This document shows, piece after piece, positions 28,279-37,640 of a stretch of 64,000 nucleotides of DNA; position 1 is the stretch's first letter; the number at the start of each line of letters is the position of its first letter. The stretch comes from Lentihominibacter hominis (GTDB lineage: Bacteria > Bacillota > Clostridia > Peptostreptococcales > Anaerovoracaceae). The DNA is taken from assembly GCF_014385065.1 (NCBI RefSeq), contig NZ_JACRTA010000001.1, forward strand, positions 186,001 through 250,000, written 5' to 3'. The position numbers were made by a program, and so were the translations under genes. The notes beneath the pieces are model-generated. The model did not search any database. It saw only the letters and a list, made by a program, of their open reading frames with translations, and was not told the origin of the DNA.

Positions 28279-28920
28279 TCACGACTCACAAATATCACCG
28301 CTTTTTATTGAATCAATAACTCTTTTGGTTATCCTTGCTGTGAGTCCCCATATAACATTTCCGTCTTTTTCTTCATATACGGGAACGGGAGCCCGCCCCT
28401 TTCTCCAGCTGTAAGGAGCTCCCTTCGTGACCTTTTCATATGGAAAATCCTCAGGAGGATCCGGTACTACATCGGTCCAATAGATATCAGGCTCATTGTT
28501 CATCAACCATTCTATATTCACCAAAAAAGTACTCTCCACCTCAGCCTCGTTAAGTGTCATATTATCGAGAGCTTCAACATCCATCACACCGAGATAACAG
28601 TACATAGCAAAATTACTGTAAGTATATATGGTATCAAGCTGACTGATAACCCTAATCTTATCCTGAGGCACCCCTATTTCTTCCCATGTTTCCCGCAGAG
28701 CACACTCCTCAGTACTTTCTCCATCTTCCAATTCTCCTCCCGGAAAACATATCTCGCCGGGCTGCCTTTTCATATGTTTCGCCCGCCTCTCATAAAGAAG
28801 ATGCAAATGTCCGTCTTTTTCCACAACAGGAACCAGTATCGAAAAAAATTTAAAGAATTCTTCGTTACCCGATTCTTTATTTTTAAATATCCTTTCAATA
28901 TCCGCTATCTTTAAGCTCAT
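28279..28920 (-). CDS. Nudix hydrolase, CoA-diphosphatase type
   Basis: A 213-residue Nudix protein. The Nudix box GGELEDGESTEECALRETWEEIGV (residues 60-83) has the full G-x5-E-x7-REUxEExGU pattern for Mg2+ and pyrophosphate. The upstream KRQPGEICFPGGE motif matches the CoA-specific subgroup (NudL/PCD1), which splits coenzyme A into phosphopantetheine and 3',5'-ADP. Its start overlaps the end of the EamA gene by 26 bases, and an AGGAAAG site precedes the ATG. CoA turnover is likely but other dinucleotide substrates are possible. Confidence 0.9.
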   Translation of the reverse strand: MSLKIADIERIFKNKESGNEEFFKFFSILVPVVEKDGHLHLLYERRAKHMKRQPGEICFPGGELEDGESTEECALRETWEEIGVPQDKIRVISQLDTIYTYSNFAMYCYLGVMDVEALDNMTLNEAEVESTFLVNIEWLMNNEPDIYWTDVVPDPPEDFPYEKVTKGAPYSWRKGRAPVPVYEEKDGNVIWGLTARITKRVIDSIKSGDICES

Positions 28921-29791
28921 TCTCTTTCCTCTGAAATCTTATATTCATATATGATGCAATCAGAATACATCCGATACCTACATACGTGTTCCAAAGTATA
29001 GTTTCCTTTAAAAATATCACTGCCATAACCGGAGCTATTGCCGGTTTTATAAAAAATGCCAGCGATCCGGTAGATGCATCTGATGCCTTTATGGCCATAA
29101 AGTAGCAGAAATATCCTACTCCCGTTACGAATATCCCCACATACATTACAAGCCATACATTATCAGTTATCCCTTCCGTCACAGGTTTTCCCGTTATAAG
29201 TATTATTATAAACAAAACAAGTGAACCTAATATGAAACTTATACTTGTTTGTGCCATTATTCCCATTTTTTCCACGCTTACTTTTCCCGCTACTGTATAA
29301 GCACCGAAGAAAACCGCGGCAAGAAGCATATATATTATACCTGTTACTGTATTTCCCTCCTGAACATTCCACGGTTTTATCATAAATACAAGACCGATCA
29401 GACCGATTCCCAGAACAATAAATTTATATTTATTGAGTCTTTCGCCTGCAAAAAAATGAGCAAATATCATAGTAAAAAGAGGATTTATGCATATAAGTAC
29501 CGAAGCTGTAGCTGCATTGGAATTCATTATCCCAAGCTGAAAAAATACCATACTGAGAGGTATCCCCAATATGCCTACTCCTGCCAGTCTCATGAAATCT
29601 CTTCCTGTCAGCTTCACACTGTTTTTTTTAAGTTCTGCCACAGCAAAAGGCAGCAATATGAGTCCGCCTATAGCAAATCTCAAAAATGTAAGCTGAAACG
29701 GATCAAACTGACTGCCCGCCGCTTTACATGCAACCTCCATGGTTCCAAACAAAAATGCTGTCAATATCACATAAATATATGCTTTTTTCAT
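28895..29791 (-). CDS. EamA/DMT-family transporter
   Basis: A 298-residue membrane protein with ten hydrophobic segments made of two EamA halves, typical of drug/metabolite exporters (RhaT/YdcZ-like). The conserved lead-in FLFGTMEVACKAAGSQFDPFQLTFLRFAIGGLILLP is the usual first-repeat signature, and the second repeat contains AVFFGAYTVAGKVS. The frame opens at 29857, but ATG at 29791 (MKKAYIYVIL) has an AAGGA site at good distance. First gene of the operon with the Nudix hydrolase, C-N hydrolase and BMP lipoprotein. Substrate unknown. Confidence 0.88.
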   Translation of the reverse strand: MKKAYIYVILTAFLFGTMEVACKAAGSQFDPFQLTFLRFAIGGLILLPFAVAELKKNSVKLTGRDFMRLAGVGILGIPLSMVFFQLGIMNSNAATASVLICINPLFTMIFAHFFAGERLNKYKFIVLGIGLIGLVFMIKPWNVQEGNTVTGIIYMLLAAVFFGAYTVAGKVSVEKMGIMAQTSISFILGSLVLFIIILITGKPVTEGITDNVWLVMYVGIFVTGVGYFCYFMAIKASDASTGSLAFFIKPAIAPVMAVIFLKETILWNTYVGIGCILIASYMNIRFQRKENELKDSGY

Positions 29792-29806
29792 CAAATTCAC
29801 GTCCTT

Positions 29807-29834
29807 AAAAAAGACGGTGTACCCACCGCCTTTT
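29807..29834 (-). terminator. Rho-independent terminator
   Basis: AAAAGACGGTG, loop TACC, CACCGCCTTTT; one mismatch in the stem, T run on the complement. It lies between the P-loop gene and the EamA gene. Confidence 0.65.
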
Positions 29835-29857
29835 ATCTCTTGCTTAACTGCTGCCAA

Positions 29858-30280
29858 TTAATTTAAAATCTCACACCCGTCAAAGTTTACACCTATCATT
29901 TCTTCTTTTTCTGCACTTACACTTACCACAAAATCCAGGTCGAATAATTTGGATATGGCCTTGAGTCTGTCTATAAACTCAGGAAGATCACCGAGGGAAA
30001 CATCAGCATGTTTAAGTATGCTGTCTATGAATATCGTTTCAATATCATGGTCGGAACTGATTATTCCATAGATAAATCCTATGTATTCATCAATATTGGT
30101 TATATTCTCATAGTCTTCCATGCATATGACTCTTATGTCGTGTGCCAGTTCGTAATTAAGCCTGTGATTTTTATTAATGAATATTATGCTTCCATTGCTT
30201 TTCTCAACGCTGTCATTCGCAATCTGTACCATCTGCCCCGTCTTCCCGCTACCCTTATGTCCTATGAGTAATTTCACCAT
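29858..30280 (-). CDS. Small P-loop ATP-binding protein of unknown function
   Basis: A 140-residue protein beginning MVKLLIGHKGSGKTGQM: the Walker A motif GHKGSGKT is at residues 7-14, and a Walker-B-like strand TIFIDSILKH lies near residue 85. It lacks the rest of a full ATPase module. The longer frame starts at 30313, but ATG at 30280 has a perfect GAGGAGG site. Single gene between rlmN and a terminator. Similar small P-loop proteins occur in clostridia, but I cannot name a function. Confidence 0.8.
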   Translation of the reverse strand: MVKLLIGHKGSGKTGQMVQIANDSVEKSNGSIIFINKNHRLNYELAHDIRVICMEDYENITNIDEYIGFIYGIISSDHDIETIFIDSILKHADVSLGDLPEFIDRLKAISKLFDLDFVVSVSAEKEEMIGVNFDGCEILN

Positions 30281-30364
30281 AATATTACCTCCTCGATATA
30301 TTGATATAAGCACATTTATTTTAAATACAATTATACACTATGGTGATATATTGAGCAACCATTT

Positions 30365-31393
30365 TTATTGAGCCTTTCTTCTCAGCTGACCGCATGCTCC
30401 TTCTATATCCGCTCCCATTTCTCTGCGCACTGTGGCGGCAATTCCGCTTCGGCGTAGTTTCTCCGCAAGCTCTTCGGCATACTTTCTGCTGCTTCCCGTA
30501 AATCCCGTCTCCTTCACTTCATTGAGAGGTATGAGATTTACGTGACAGAGCATATTTTTAAGCTTCCTCTTCATCAGGTCAATGTCATGCAAACTGTCGT
30601 TTTCACCTTTTATAAGGGCATATTCAAAGGTAACCCGCCTTCCTGTCTTTTTTCCGTAATCATCGGCTGCCTGAAGAAGCTCGTCTACCGGGTACCGGCT
30701 GTTTACAGGCATTATGACACTTCTACCCTCATCATCCAGTCTGTGAAGTGATATAGCCAAATTTACCTGCGGAAAATCGTCTGCAAACCTCTCTATGGCA
30801 GGGATTATACCGCTTGTAGACACCGTTATATTCCTATAACTGAGATTTTTGCCATCGGGATCATGAAGAAGCTCAAGAAATCTGCTGAGGTTTTCATAAT
30901 TATCAAAAGGCTCCCCCATTCCCATAACTACTATATGATTTATACTTTCGCCTGTTTCTTTCTCTGCTGCAAATATCTGATCCAGCATTTCTCCTGCCGT
31001 AAGATTCCTGACAAATCCGCCGAGAGCTGATGCACAGAATCTGCATCCCATTTTACAGCCCACCTGGGAAGATACACACAACGAGTTTCCGTATTTATAT
31101 TTCATAAATACTCCTTCAACAGCATTGCCGTCTTCAAGACCAAACAGAAATTTTCTTGTCCCGTCCGTTTTGTCGTGTTGCACCTCAAGTACATCAAGCT
31201 GCCCTATATATGCCGTTTTCTTCAGCTTTTCTCTCAGCTTCAGAGAAAAATCAGTCATATCATCAAAATTCTTAATTCCGCTGTATATCCATTTAAAAAG
31301 CTGCTTACCACGAAAGGGGGCTTCACCCGCCCCCTTCATAAAATCTTTTAATTCACTTGCAGTAAGCCCCATAAGGTTTACTTTTTCCATCAT
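30365..31393 (-). CDS. rlmN: Dual-specificity rRNA/tRNA (adenine-C2) methyltransferase
   Basis: Radical-SAM enzyme that methylates C2 of A2503 in 23S rRNA and A37 of some tRNAs. The cluster motif CKMGCRFCAS (C-x3-C-x2-C, about residue 114) is present, along with the GMGEPFDNYENL stretch that binds SAM, and the catalytic cysteine near the C-terminus (EGACGQLRRK). Length 342 is normal. Its ATG overlaps the ileS stop codon by four bases, so it is translated together with ileS and falls under the same Ile T-box. No sign of the Cfr subtype. Confidence 0.95.
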   Translation of the reverse strand: MMEKVNLMGLTASELKDFMKGAGEAPFRGKQLFKWIYSGIKNFDDMTDFSLKLREKLKKTAYIGQLDVLEVQHDKTDGTRKFLFGLEDGNAVEGVFMKYKYGNSLCVSSQVGCKMGCRFCASALGGFVRNLTAGEMLDQIFAAEKETGESINHIVVMGMGEPFDNYENLSRFLELLHDPDGKNLSYRNITVSTSGIIPAIERFADDFPQVNLAISLHRLDDEGRSVIMPVNSRYPVDELLQAADDYGKKTGRRVTFEYALIKGENDSLHDIDLMKRKLKNMLCHVNLIPLNEVKETGFTGSSRKYAEELAEKLRRSGIAATVRREMGADIEGACGQLRRKAQ

Positions 31394-34300
31394 ACCTTCT
31401 CCACGCCGAGGCCTGTCTTGTATCCATTAATATCGAAAGTATCAAGACCAGTCTTATCTTCTATGGAAACTGCCAGAGTTTCATTCATTATATAGTCTTT
31501 ATACGATTCAACCGCAGCCTTAACTTCATCATCAGCCTCAACATAAATCTTTATATTATCCATCATCTCATAATCATTCTGCTTTCTCAGCTGCTGTATT
31601 TTGGATACGATTTCTCTGGCAAGGCCTTCCTCTGCCAGTTCAGGGGTTACAGTAGTGTCAAGTATTGTAAATACATTGTTTTCCATAGCCACTGCAAATC
31701 CGTCTTTTGCGGAAATCTTTACGTCTACCATTTCATCGGTGATTTCAACATTTTCTCCACCGATTTCCATGACTATCTTTCCGTCAACTTCAAGCTTTGC
31801 CACAACATCTGCTGCATCAGCCTTGGCAAGAGCTCCGCCAAAGGCTTTTATATTCTTGCCTAAAACAGGTCCTGCCACTTTGAAATTAGGCTTGAGAGCA
31901 TAATTCATATACTCATCCAGCTTGTTTTCAAAAATAACTTTCTTGACATTCAGCTCTTCCATGATGAGCGGTGTCAGATCCTCTATTACAGCCTGATACT
32001 TGCCGTCTACGAGAATTTCGGAAAGAGGCTGTCTAACCTTTATTCTTTCTTTTTCTCTCGTTCCTCTTCCAAGGCCTACCAAAGTTCTCACAAGATCCAT
32101 TCTTTCCTCTACCTTGTTGTCTATGAGAGATTCATCAGCCTTAGGAAAATATGCCAGATGTACTGACTCTTCTCCCGTAAGATTGATATAAATCTCATCT
32201 GCTATAAACGGTGCGAACGGAGCTATCATTTTAGATATGCCGACAAGGACTTCATATGTTGTAGCATATACCGACTTCTTATCCTCATCCAGTTCCTCTG
32301 CCCAGAATCTTCTTCTGGCTCTTCTGATATACCAGTTGGAAAGGTCTTCGTTGACGAATTCCTGTATCTTTCTCACAGATTTCATATGGTCGTATCTGTC
32401 CATATCTTCCGTAACTTCTTTTATCAGGTTATTGTATTTTGATATTATCCATCTGTCCAGCTCAGGTCTCTTATCATATGCCACTTCAAGTAAAGCAGGA
32501 TCGAGATTATCTTGATTGGAATAAAGTGCGAAGAAGTTATATACATTCTTCAAAGTACCGAAGAATTTGCTCACGATCTCGATAAGACCGTCTTCATCAA
32601 ACTTTGTAGGTGACCATGCCGGCGATACGTGAAGCAGATACCATCTTGTGGCGTCTGCACCGTACTTATCAAAGAGCTGGAACGGGTCTACAGTATTGCC
32701 CTTGGATTTACTCATTTTCTTGCCGTTTTTATCAAGAATCAGGTCGTTTACCAGAACATTCTTGTACGGAGCCTTGCCCTTGATAAATGTGGAAATTGCC
32801 ATCAGTGAGTAGAACCATCCCCTCGTCTGATCTATACCTTCACAGATAAAGTCAGCCGGGAACATTTCCTCGTCAAATTTTTCGCTGTTTTCAAACGGAT
32901 AGTGCTGCTGTGCAAACGGCATCGCTCCGCTGTCAAACCAGCAGTCCATTACTTCAGGTATTCTCGTCATCGGCTTACCGCATTCAGGACATGTAAGATG
33001 TACATCATCCACGTACGGTCTGTGAAGCTCAATGTCTTCAGTGATATTTTCCTGTGCTTTTTCCACCAATTCAGCTCTGCTGCCGATACACTCCAGATGT
33101 CCGCATTCGCATCTCCAGATAGGTATAGGCGTACCCCAGTATCTGTTTCTGGAAATTGCCCAGTCGTTTACATTTTCAAGCCAGTTTCCGAATCTCTTTT
33201 CGCCTACGAAATCAGGAAACCAGTTTACTGTATTATTGTTTGCAACAAGCTGATCCTTAAGCTTGGTCATCTCAATATACCAGCTTGGCTTAGCATAGTA
33301 TACAAGCGGCGTACCGCATCTCCAGCAGTGAGGGTAATTATGCTCCATTTTTTCCTTTGCGAAAATCTTGTCCTCTGCTGCCAGCCACTTGATTATATCT
33401 ATATCCAGACCTTCTTCCATTACGAATCTGCCTGCCCACGGCGTATCGGTATACTTACCCTGCTCATCAACAGGATTTACGACAGGAAGATCATATCTTC
33501 TGCCTGTGTTATAGTCATCCTCACCGAATGCAGGTGCCGTGTGTACAATTCCTGTACCATCTTCTATTGTTACGTAATCTGCACAGGTAACAAAGAATGC
33601 TTTCTTGTCAGGTTTGATGAAAGGCATAAGCTGTTCGTATTCTATATACTCGAGATCCTTGCCCTTCATCTCTTCTATGATTTCATAGTTATCAGCTCCC
33701 AGAACCTTGTCTGCCAGAACCTTTGCCGCATAAAATACTTTGCCTTTTTCATCGCCTGCAGTCATCTTGACTTTAACGTAATCAACGTCAGGACCTACTG
33801 TCAGCGAAACATTGGACGCTAAAGTCCATGGAGTTGTAGTCCATGCAAGGAAATATTCATCAGCATCTTTTCTCTTAAACTTTGCAGTTATGGTATTTAC
33901 TTTAACTTCTTTATACCCTTGTGCTACTTCATGGGAAGCGAGGCCTGTCCCACATCTCGGACAGTATGGGAGAATCTTGTGCCCCTCATATACTAAACCA
34001 GCTTTGAAAAATTCCTTGATTATCCACCAGCCTGTTTCTATATAATTGTTATCAAGCGTAATATAAGGATTATCAAGGTCTATGAGATATCCCATTCTTT
34101 TAGTCATTTCTCTCCACATACTTTCATATGTGAATACCGATTCCTTACATTTCTCGTTGAACTCTTTTATTCCGTATTTTTCTATATCTTGTTTACCGCT
34201 CATGTTGAGCTGCTTTTCCACTTCAATTTCAACAGGAAGTCCGTGAGTATCCCATCCCGCCTTACGCTTTACGGCATAACCCTGCATAGTCTTGTATCTA

Positions 34301-34503
34301 CACACCGAGTCTTTCAGAGTTCTTGCTATAACGTGGTGTATTCCCGGTCTGCCGTTGGCTGTAGGAGGGCCCTCATAAAATATGAAAGATTCATTTCCTT
34401 CTCTTGTACTTACACATCTGTGAAGCAAATCTTCTTTTTCCCATTTTTCAGCCTGCTCTATCTGATGCTGAGCTATAGGCTTTTCCGATAAGCTTTTGAT
34501 CAT
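31390..34503 (-). CDS. ileS: Isoleucyl-tRNA synthetase, eukaryote-like (type 2)
   Basis: Charges tRNA-Ile. At 1,037 residues it has the class I signatures in the eukaryotic-type variant: GPPTANGRPGIHHVIART (replacing the bacterial HIGH) near residue 46 and KMSKSKGN near residue 598. The CP1 editing domain (WTTTPWTLASN) and a C-terminal anticodon-binding region are present, without the usual zinc-knuckle tail of type 1 enzymes. Type 2 IleRS is known to resist mupirocin. The ATG at 34503 has an AAAGGAAG site. Expression is controlled by the T-box leader upstream; rlmN follows with a 4-base overlap. Confidence 0.96.
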   Translation of the reverse strand: MIKSLSEKPIAQHQIEQAEKWEKEDLLHRCVSTREGNESFIFYEGPPTANGRPGIHHVIARTLKDSVCRYKTMQGYAVKRKAGWDTHGLPVEIEVEKQLNMSGKQDIEKYGIKEFNEKCKESVFTYESMWREMTKRMGYLIDLDNPYITLDNNYIETGWWIIKEFFKAGLVYEGHKILPYCPRCGTGLASHEVAQGYKEVKVNTITAKFKRKDADEYFLAWTTTPWTLASNVSLTVGPDVDYVKVKMTAGDEKGKVFYAAKVLADKVLGADNYEIIEEMKGKDLEYIEYEQLMPFIKPDKKAFFVTCADYVTIEDGTGIVHTAPAFGEDDYNTGRRYDLPVVNPVDEQGKYTDTPWAGRFVMEEGLDIDIIKWLAAEDKIFAKEKMEHNYPHCWRCGTPLVYYAKPSWYIEMTKLKDQLVANNNTVNWFPDFVGEKRFGNWLENVNDWAISRNRYWGTPIPIWRCECGHLECIGSRAELVEKAQENITEDIELHRPYVDDVHLTCPECGKPMTRIPEVMDCWFDSGAMPFAQQHYPFENSEKFDEEMFPADFICEGIDQTRGWFYSLMAISTFIKGKAPYKNVLVNDLILDKNGKKMSKSKGNTVDPFQLFDKYGADATRWYLLHVSPAWSPTKFDEDGLIEIVSKFFGTLKNVYNFFALYSNQDNLDPALLEVAYDKRPELDRWIISKYNNLIKEVTEDMDRYDHMKSVRKIQEFVNEDLSNWYIRRARRRFWAEELDEDKKSVYATTYEVLVGISKMIAPFAPFIADEIYINLTGEESVHLAYFPKADESLIDNKVEERMDLVRTLVGLGRGTREKERIKVRQPLSEILVDGKYQAVIEDLTPLIMEELNVKKVIFENKLDEYMNYALKPNFKVAGPVLGKNIKAFGGALAKADAADVVAKLEVDGKIVMEIGGENVEITDEMVDVKISAKDGFAVAMENNVFTILDTTVTPELAEEGLAREIVSKIQQLRKQNDYEMMDNIKIYVEADDEVKAAVESYKDYIMNETLAVSIEDKTGLDTFDINGYKTGLGVEKV

Positions 34504-34565
34504 CTTATATCTTCCTTTCGATTGTTTGCCTGCAAAAAACAGGCATATAGGTTATACCCTTCAGT

Positions 34566-34793
34566 ATTTCAATTGATTTTAAGTCTTAAATTCCACTTAA
34601 CCTGCCTTTTTGTCCGAAGAGCTTTAGGCGATTCGCTGACAAAACGGACAGCGCAGCAGCATAGCTGCGTAGGATACGTTGCGCGCCAAAACAAGTTTTG
34701 GGCAGGTCCATTCACTGAAAAATCGCCACGCGCTGAAGCGCTGTGATTTCTGTGTTTGGGCCGCACGCTAAATCGTAGATTTAGGCTGCTCAT
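34566..34793. repeat. GC-rich, hairpin-dense intergenic element in the ileS leader
   Basis: About 230 bases between the T-box terminator and the ileS start that are visibly richer in G+C than the neighbours. Short palindromes include CTAAATC/GATTTAG, GCAGC/GCTGC and GCGCT/AGCGC. It shares the core TTCACTGAAAA next to a GGGCA(G/T)GT motif with the uvrB-leader repeat. It has an open frame on the complement, but no family or ribosome binding site. Probably a non-coding repeat element. Confidence 0.5.
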
Positions 34794-35008
34794 AAAAAAA
34801 CGTCCCTAACTAATGTTAGGGACGATAATAAACCGCGGTACCACCCTAGTTACGGGACTATCATCCCATCTCTCTTAAAGTGTTAGACTCCGAAGTGATT
34901 TTCACTATCCGCTTCACCGATGCACTCTCAGCTTTCGCACATCTCTCTGTAAGGATATTAGGCAGAGCTACTGTCTTCATCACAGCCTTGCTATTCTCTT
35001 TTTGTACT
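34794..35008 (-). promoter_or_regulatory. T-box riboswitch for ileS, specifier AUC (isoleucine)
   Basis: On the complement the sequence AGGGTGGTACCGCGG is the T-box, and the terminator is CGTCCCTAAC, loop ATTA, GTTAGGGACG (34801-34824) with a T7 run (34794-34800). Stem I contains AGTA and the specifier ATC (complement of 34897-34899), preceded by GAA. TGGT in the bulge matches A73 of tRNA-Ile. The controlled unit is ileS-rlmN. Confidence 0.93.
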
Positions 35009-35014
35009 CTTGTC

Positions 35015-35043
35015 ATTTTATATTGCATACACTGTAAAGTCAA
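35015..35043 (-). promoter_or_regulatory. Promoter for the ileS leader
   Basis: TTGACT (35038-35043) and TAAAAT (35015-35020) on the complement, 17 bases apart. Confidence 0.65.
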
Positions 35044-35160
35044 GAGAGTTTACCATGAAAGCGATATTTTCAGATTGCAAACTTATTTTTTCTGATACTC
35101 CTTCAAAGAAATTTTAATTCCCCGCGCTTTTGACTGTAAAGCTACTTGCTCTTTCAAACC

Positions 35161-36489
35161 TCAGTCGTCGATTCCCAGTTCCGGCGGCTCTTGCTTCAAT
35201 CCCTTGGTCAAAACCAACAGATAAATAATTCCTGCCACTGTCCATGCGCAGCCCAGAATAATGGCAAATCTATCCAGATGCGCCAGAAGATACAGGCAGA
35301 GAAGAGCACCAAGTATTGGGAAAATCAGGTATAAAACCACGCCCTTCGCCGACCGCTCCTTCTGTTTAACGAAATACTGCGCAATTACAGAAAGATTCAC
35401 AAAGAAGAATGCAACGAAACCGCCGAAATTGATATATGCCGTCGCTTTGGTCACGTCAAGAAAAATTGCAACCAACGCTATCGCGCCGATAAGGAAAATG
35501 GCATTCATCGGCGTCTTTCGTGCCTGGTGCAATTTGCCGAAAAGCTTCTTCGGAAGCACGCCATCCCTGCCCATGGCATATAAAAGACGTGCGCCGCTGG
35601 CCTGCGCCGACAGGCCAGCCGCAAACTGACCTACGATCGTGCCGATAAGGAAGATTGCACCGAAGATAGAAGGGGCGACCTGCTTAGCAATCTCATATGC
35701 AGCATTGTCAGGGTTCGCATAATCATAAGACGGATGCACCAGATGCGTGAAATAAGTCACAACCAGGAAGATCGCACCGCACGCAAGCAGCGTAAGGATG
35801 ATTGCCCTGGGAATGTTCTTTGTCGGATTAATGGCATCTTCTGTAAATGTCGTCAAAGCGTCAAATCCCAAGAAACAGTAGCACGCAGCTGCCGCTCCGG
35901 CCACGGTATAGCTAAAATCAATATCAGGATTATAAAAAGGAGAGAAAGACGCCAGTGTGCCTTCGCCCATGCCTTCCGTAATCGCTTTGATGGTAAAGAT
36001 CAGGAATGCGACAATGATGCCCACCTGAATCGCAACCATGACGAAATTAATCTTGCTTCCGACCTCAGCACCAATAAAATTAATCAGTGATGTGATGACG
36101 ATAAAGCCGATCAGCCATACCCACGAAGGGACTGCCGGAACAGCCGCACTCAGATAGGACGCTCCAATCAGCCAAATTGCCATCGGAAAGAAAACATATC
36201 CTAAAAGCACAATCCAGCCGGCAAGCACACCCAGTTTAGAATTGATAGCCTTTCTCGTATATGTATAAGTTGACCCGGCCGTCGGATACGCCTTAGCCAT
36301 ATGCCCATAACTTAGCGCCGTAAACAACATGGCAACAACAGCAAAACAAATCGAACCCGATTCAACGCCGTGAGATGATGTCGCAATAACCCCATATATG
36401 GTATATGCGATCATCGGTGTAAGAAAAGCCACGCCGAAAATGACGAGATGATGCAACTTCATAGTACGTTTTAACGTATTATCATTCAT
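35161..36489 (-). CDS. APC-family amino acid/polyamine permease
   Basis: A 442-residue transporter with about twelve hydrophobic segments. HLVIFGVAFLTPMIAYTIYGVIA is the first helix, GSTYTYTRKAINSKLGVLAGW the substrate-site region, and CYCFLGFDALTTFTEDAINPTKNIPRAI the classical APC signature. It fits the PuuP/YjeH-like subgroup, which often imports putrescine or other amines. The gene is clearly richer in G+C than its neighbours, with runs such as GCGCCGCTGGCCTGCGCC, so it may have arrived by transfer. It lies 47 bases after the amidohydrolase gene and is co-transcribed with it, so the permease probably brings in that enzyme's amide substrate. Confidence 0.87.
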   Translation of the reverse strand: MNDNTLKRTMKLHHLVIFGVAFLTPMIAYTIYGVIATSSHGVESGSICFAVVAMLFTALSYGHMAKAYPTAGSTYTYTRKAINSKLGVLAGWIVLLGYVFFPMAIWLIGASYLSAAVPAVPSWVWLIGFIVITSLINFIGAEVGSKINFVMVAIQVGIIVAFLIFTIKAITEGMGEGTLASFSPFYNPDIDFSYTVAGAAAACYCFLGFDALTTFTEDAINPTKNIPRAIILTLLACGAIFLVVTYFTHLVHPSYDYANPDNAAYEIAKQVAPSIFGAIFLIGTIVGQFAAGLSAQASGARLLYAMGRDGVLPKKLFGKLHQARKTPMNAIFLIGAIALVAIFLDVTKATAYINFGGFVAFFFVNLSVIAQYFVKQKERSAKGVVLYLIFPILGALLCLYLLAHLDRFAIILGCAWTVAGIIYLLVLTKGLKQEPPELGIDD

Positions 36490-36535
36490 GTTAATTTCCT
36501 CCTTTTAGATGCTATCGAGAATCGCCGGCACATTC

Positions 36536-37429
36536 CTATAAAAACTTCTTATAAAGCTGCGGTCTGTAATCCGGTTCACCTGTGATTTCCTTATCGACAA
36601 ACAGACGCCTTGTGGCCAGCGAAAGGTCTATGGTCTCCATGTGAATACCCTCCTGCACATTGTCCTTATTGCCTGCATAATAATGCAGATTCGTCTCGTA
36701 AAACGGTGTAATCTTCGGTCCTATAATACAGCTTCCGCCGCCGAAATAATCCACTATATCGGTTCCTGTAAGATTAGCGCTTGCCACATATATGGTATTG
36801 CACAGTACTCCGTACTCAAGAGTAGGCGCATAATAATCTATGAACGCCTGTCTGCTGCCTTCCTTAGGAATCTCTTCAATAACGGCGGTAGGGTTCAGAT
36901 ATAATCTTGAACCTTTATATACGTAATGCCTCATAAGTTCAGGGAACTGATACGTATCGAAGCATATTCCCACAGAGATAGGTCCCCACGGAGTATCAAA
37001 CATAAATGGCTTGTCTCCCTTCGCGCACCAAATACTTTCTGTTTCAAATGGATGCATTTTCTGATATGCTCCGATAACACCCTCAGGTCCTATGGCCACC
37101 GCTGAATTGTAAAGGGTAGCGTCATCTGAATCTTTTAATTTTTCAGCCATCCCAAAGACAACATAAACTCCGTATTTTTCAGTTATCTCTGCAATCCTGC
37201 TGCATGACGGCCCGTCAATAGTTTCAGCCGATCGTATTTTGTCCTCCTGAGAAACAGTCTCGTCTACATAATAATCATATCCATAAAGACACATTTCCGG
37301 GAACAGGATTAGGTCAGCTCCTCGCTTTGCCGCAGCCTCAGTGAATCCGCACATACGTGACAAATTGCTTTCCTTGTCAGCCGCGTCAACTTTAAAATTC
37401 ACTACGGCAACCGTGATAATATCTTTCAT
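36536..37429 (-). CDS. Carbon-nitrogen hydrolase (nitrilase superfamily)
   Basis: A 298-residue amidase of the nitrilase superfamily. The triad is visible: Glu in LFPEMCLYGYDYY (about residue 45), Lys in AYQKMHPFETE (about 118), Cys in VGICFDTYQFPE (about 153). It is not close to omega-amidase or N-carbamoylputrescinase in the visible motifs. The frame opens at 37498, but ATG at 37429 has a GAGGCGAG site and starts with the first beta-strand. Upstream lies a palindromic operator. Operon with the permease downstream, which suggests uptake and hydrolysis of a small amide or N-carbamoyl compound. Confidence 0.87.
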   Translation of the reverse strand: MKDIITVAVVNFKVDAADKESNLSRMCGFTEAAAKRGADLILFPEMCLYGYDYYVDETVSQEDKIRSAETIDGPSCSRIAEITEKYGVYVVFGMAEKLKDSDDATLYNSAVAIGPEGVIGAYQKMHPFETESIWCAKGDKPFMFDTPWGPISVGICFDTYQFPELMRHYVYKGSRLYLNPTAVIEEIPKEGSRQAFIDYYAPTLEYGVLCNTIYVASANLTGTDIVDYFGGGSCIIGPKITPFYETNLHYYAGNKDNVQEGIHMETIDLSLATRRLFVDKEITGEPDYRPQLYKKFL

Positions 37430-37452
37430 AATATCTCGCCTCTTTTCATCAA

Positions 37453-37467
37453 GTGATAAAATATCAC
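37453..37467. promoter_or_regulatory. Palindromic operator before the amidase-permease operon
   Basis: GTGATA, three bases, TATCAC. It lies 24 bases upstream of the start codon of the amidase, within or just after the promoter, a position typical for a repressor site. Confidence 0.45.
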
Positions 37468-37571
37468 ATACTATAATGTTCACCGTTATTTTATTCACAA
37501 TATAGGGTTAAGTCAACCTTTTATTTATCTATTTTCGAGATAATATTAAATACTGAAATTTCGAATTTTTC

Positions 37572-37600
37572 TTGCATTTATAAATGTTATCTGGTAAACT
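37572..37600 (+). promoter_or_regulatory. Promoter for the Cache-like lipoprotein gene
   Basis: TTGCAT (37572-37577), 17-base spacer, TAAACT (37595-37600). Confidence 0.45.
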
Positions 37601-37640
37601 TTTCACAACGATATTCCCCCAGTGATTGAGGAGGTTATTT

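Noticed and set aside
34569..34793. A 74-codon frame on the complement in the ileS leader
   Set aside because: It lies inside a hairpin-rich intergenic element, has no ribosome binding site and resembles no protein that I know.
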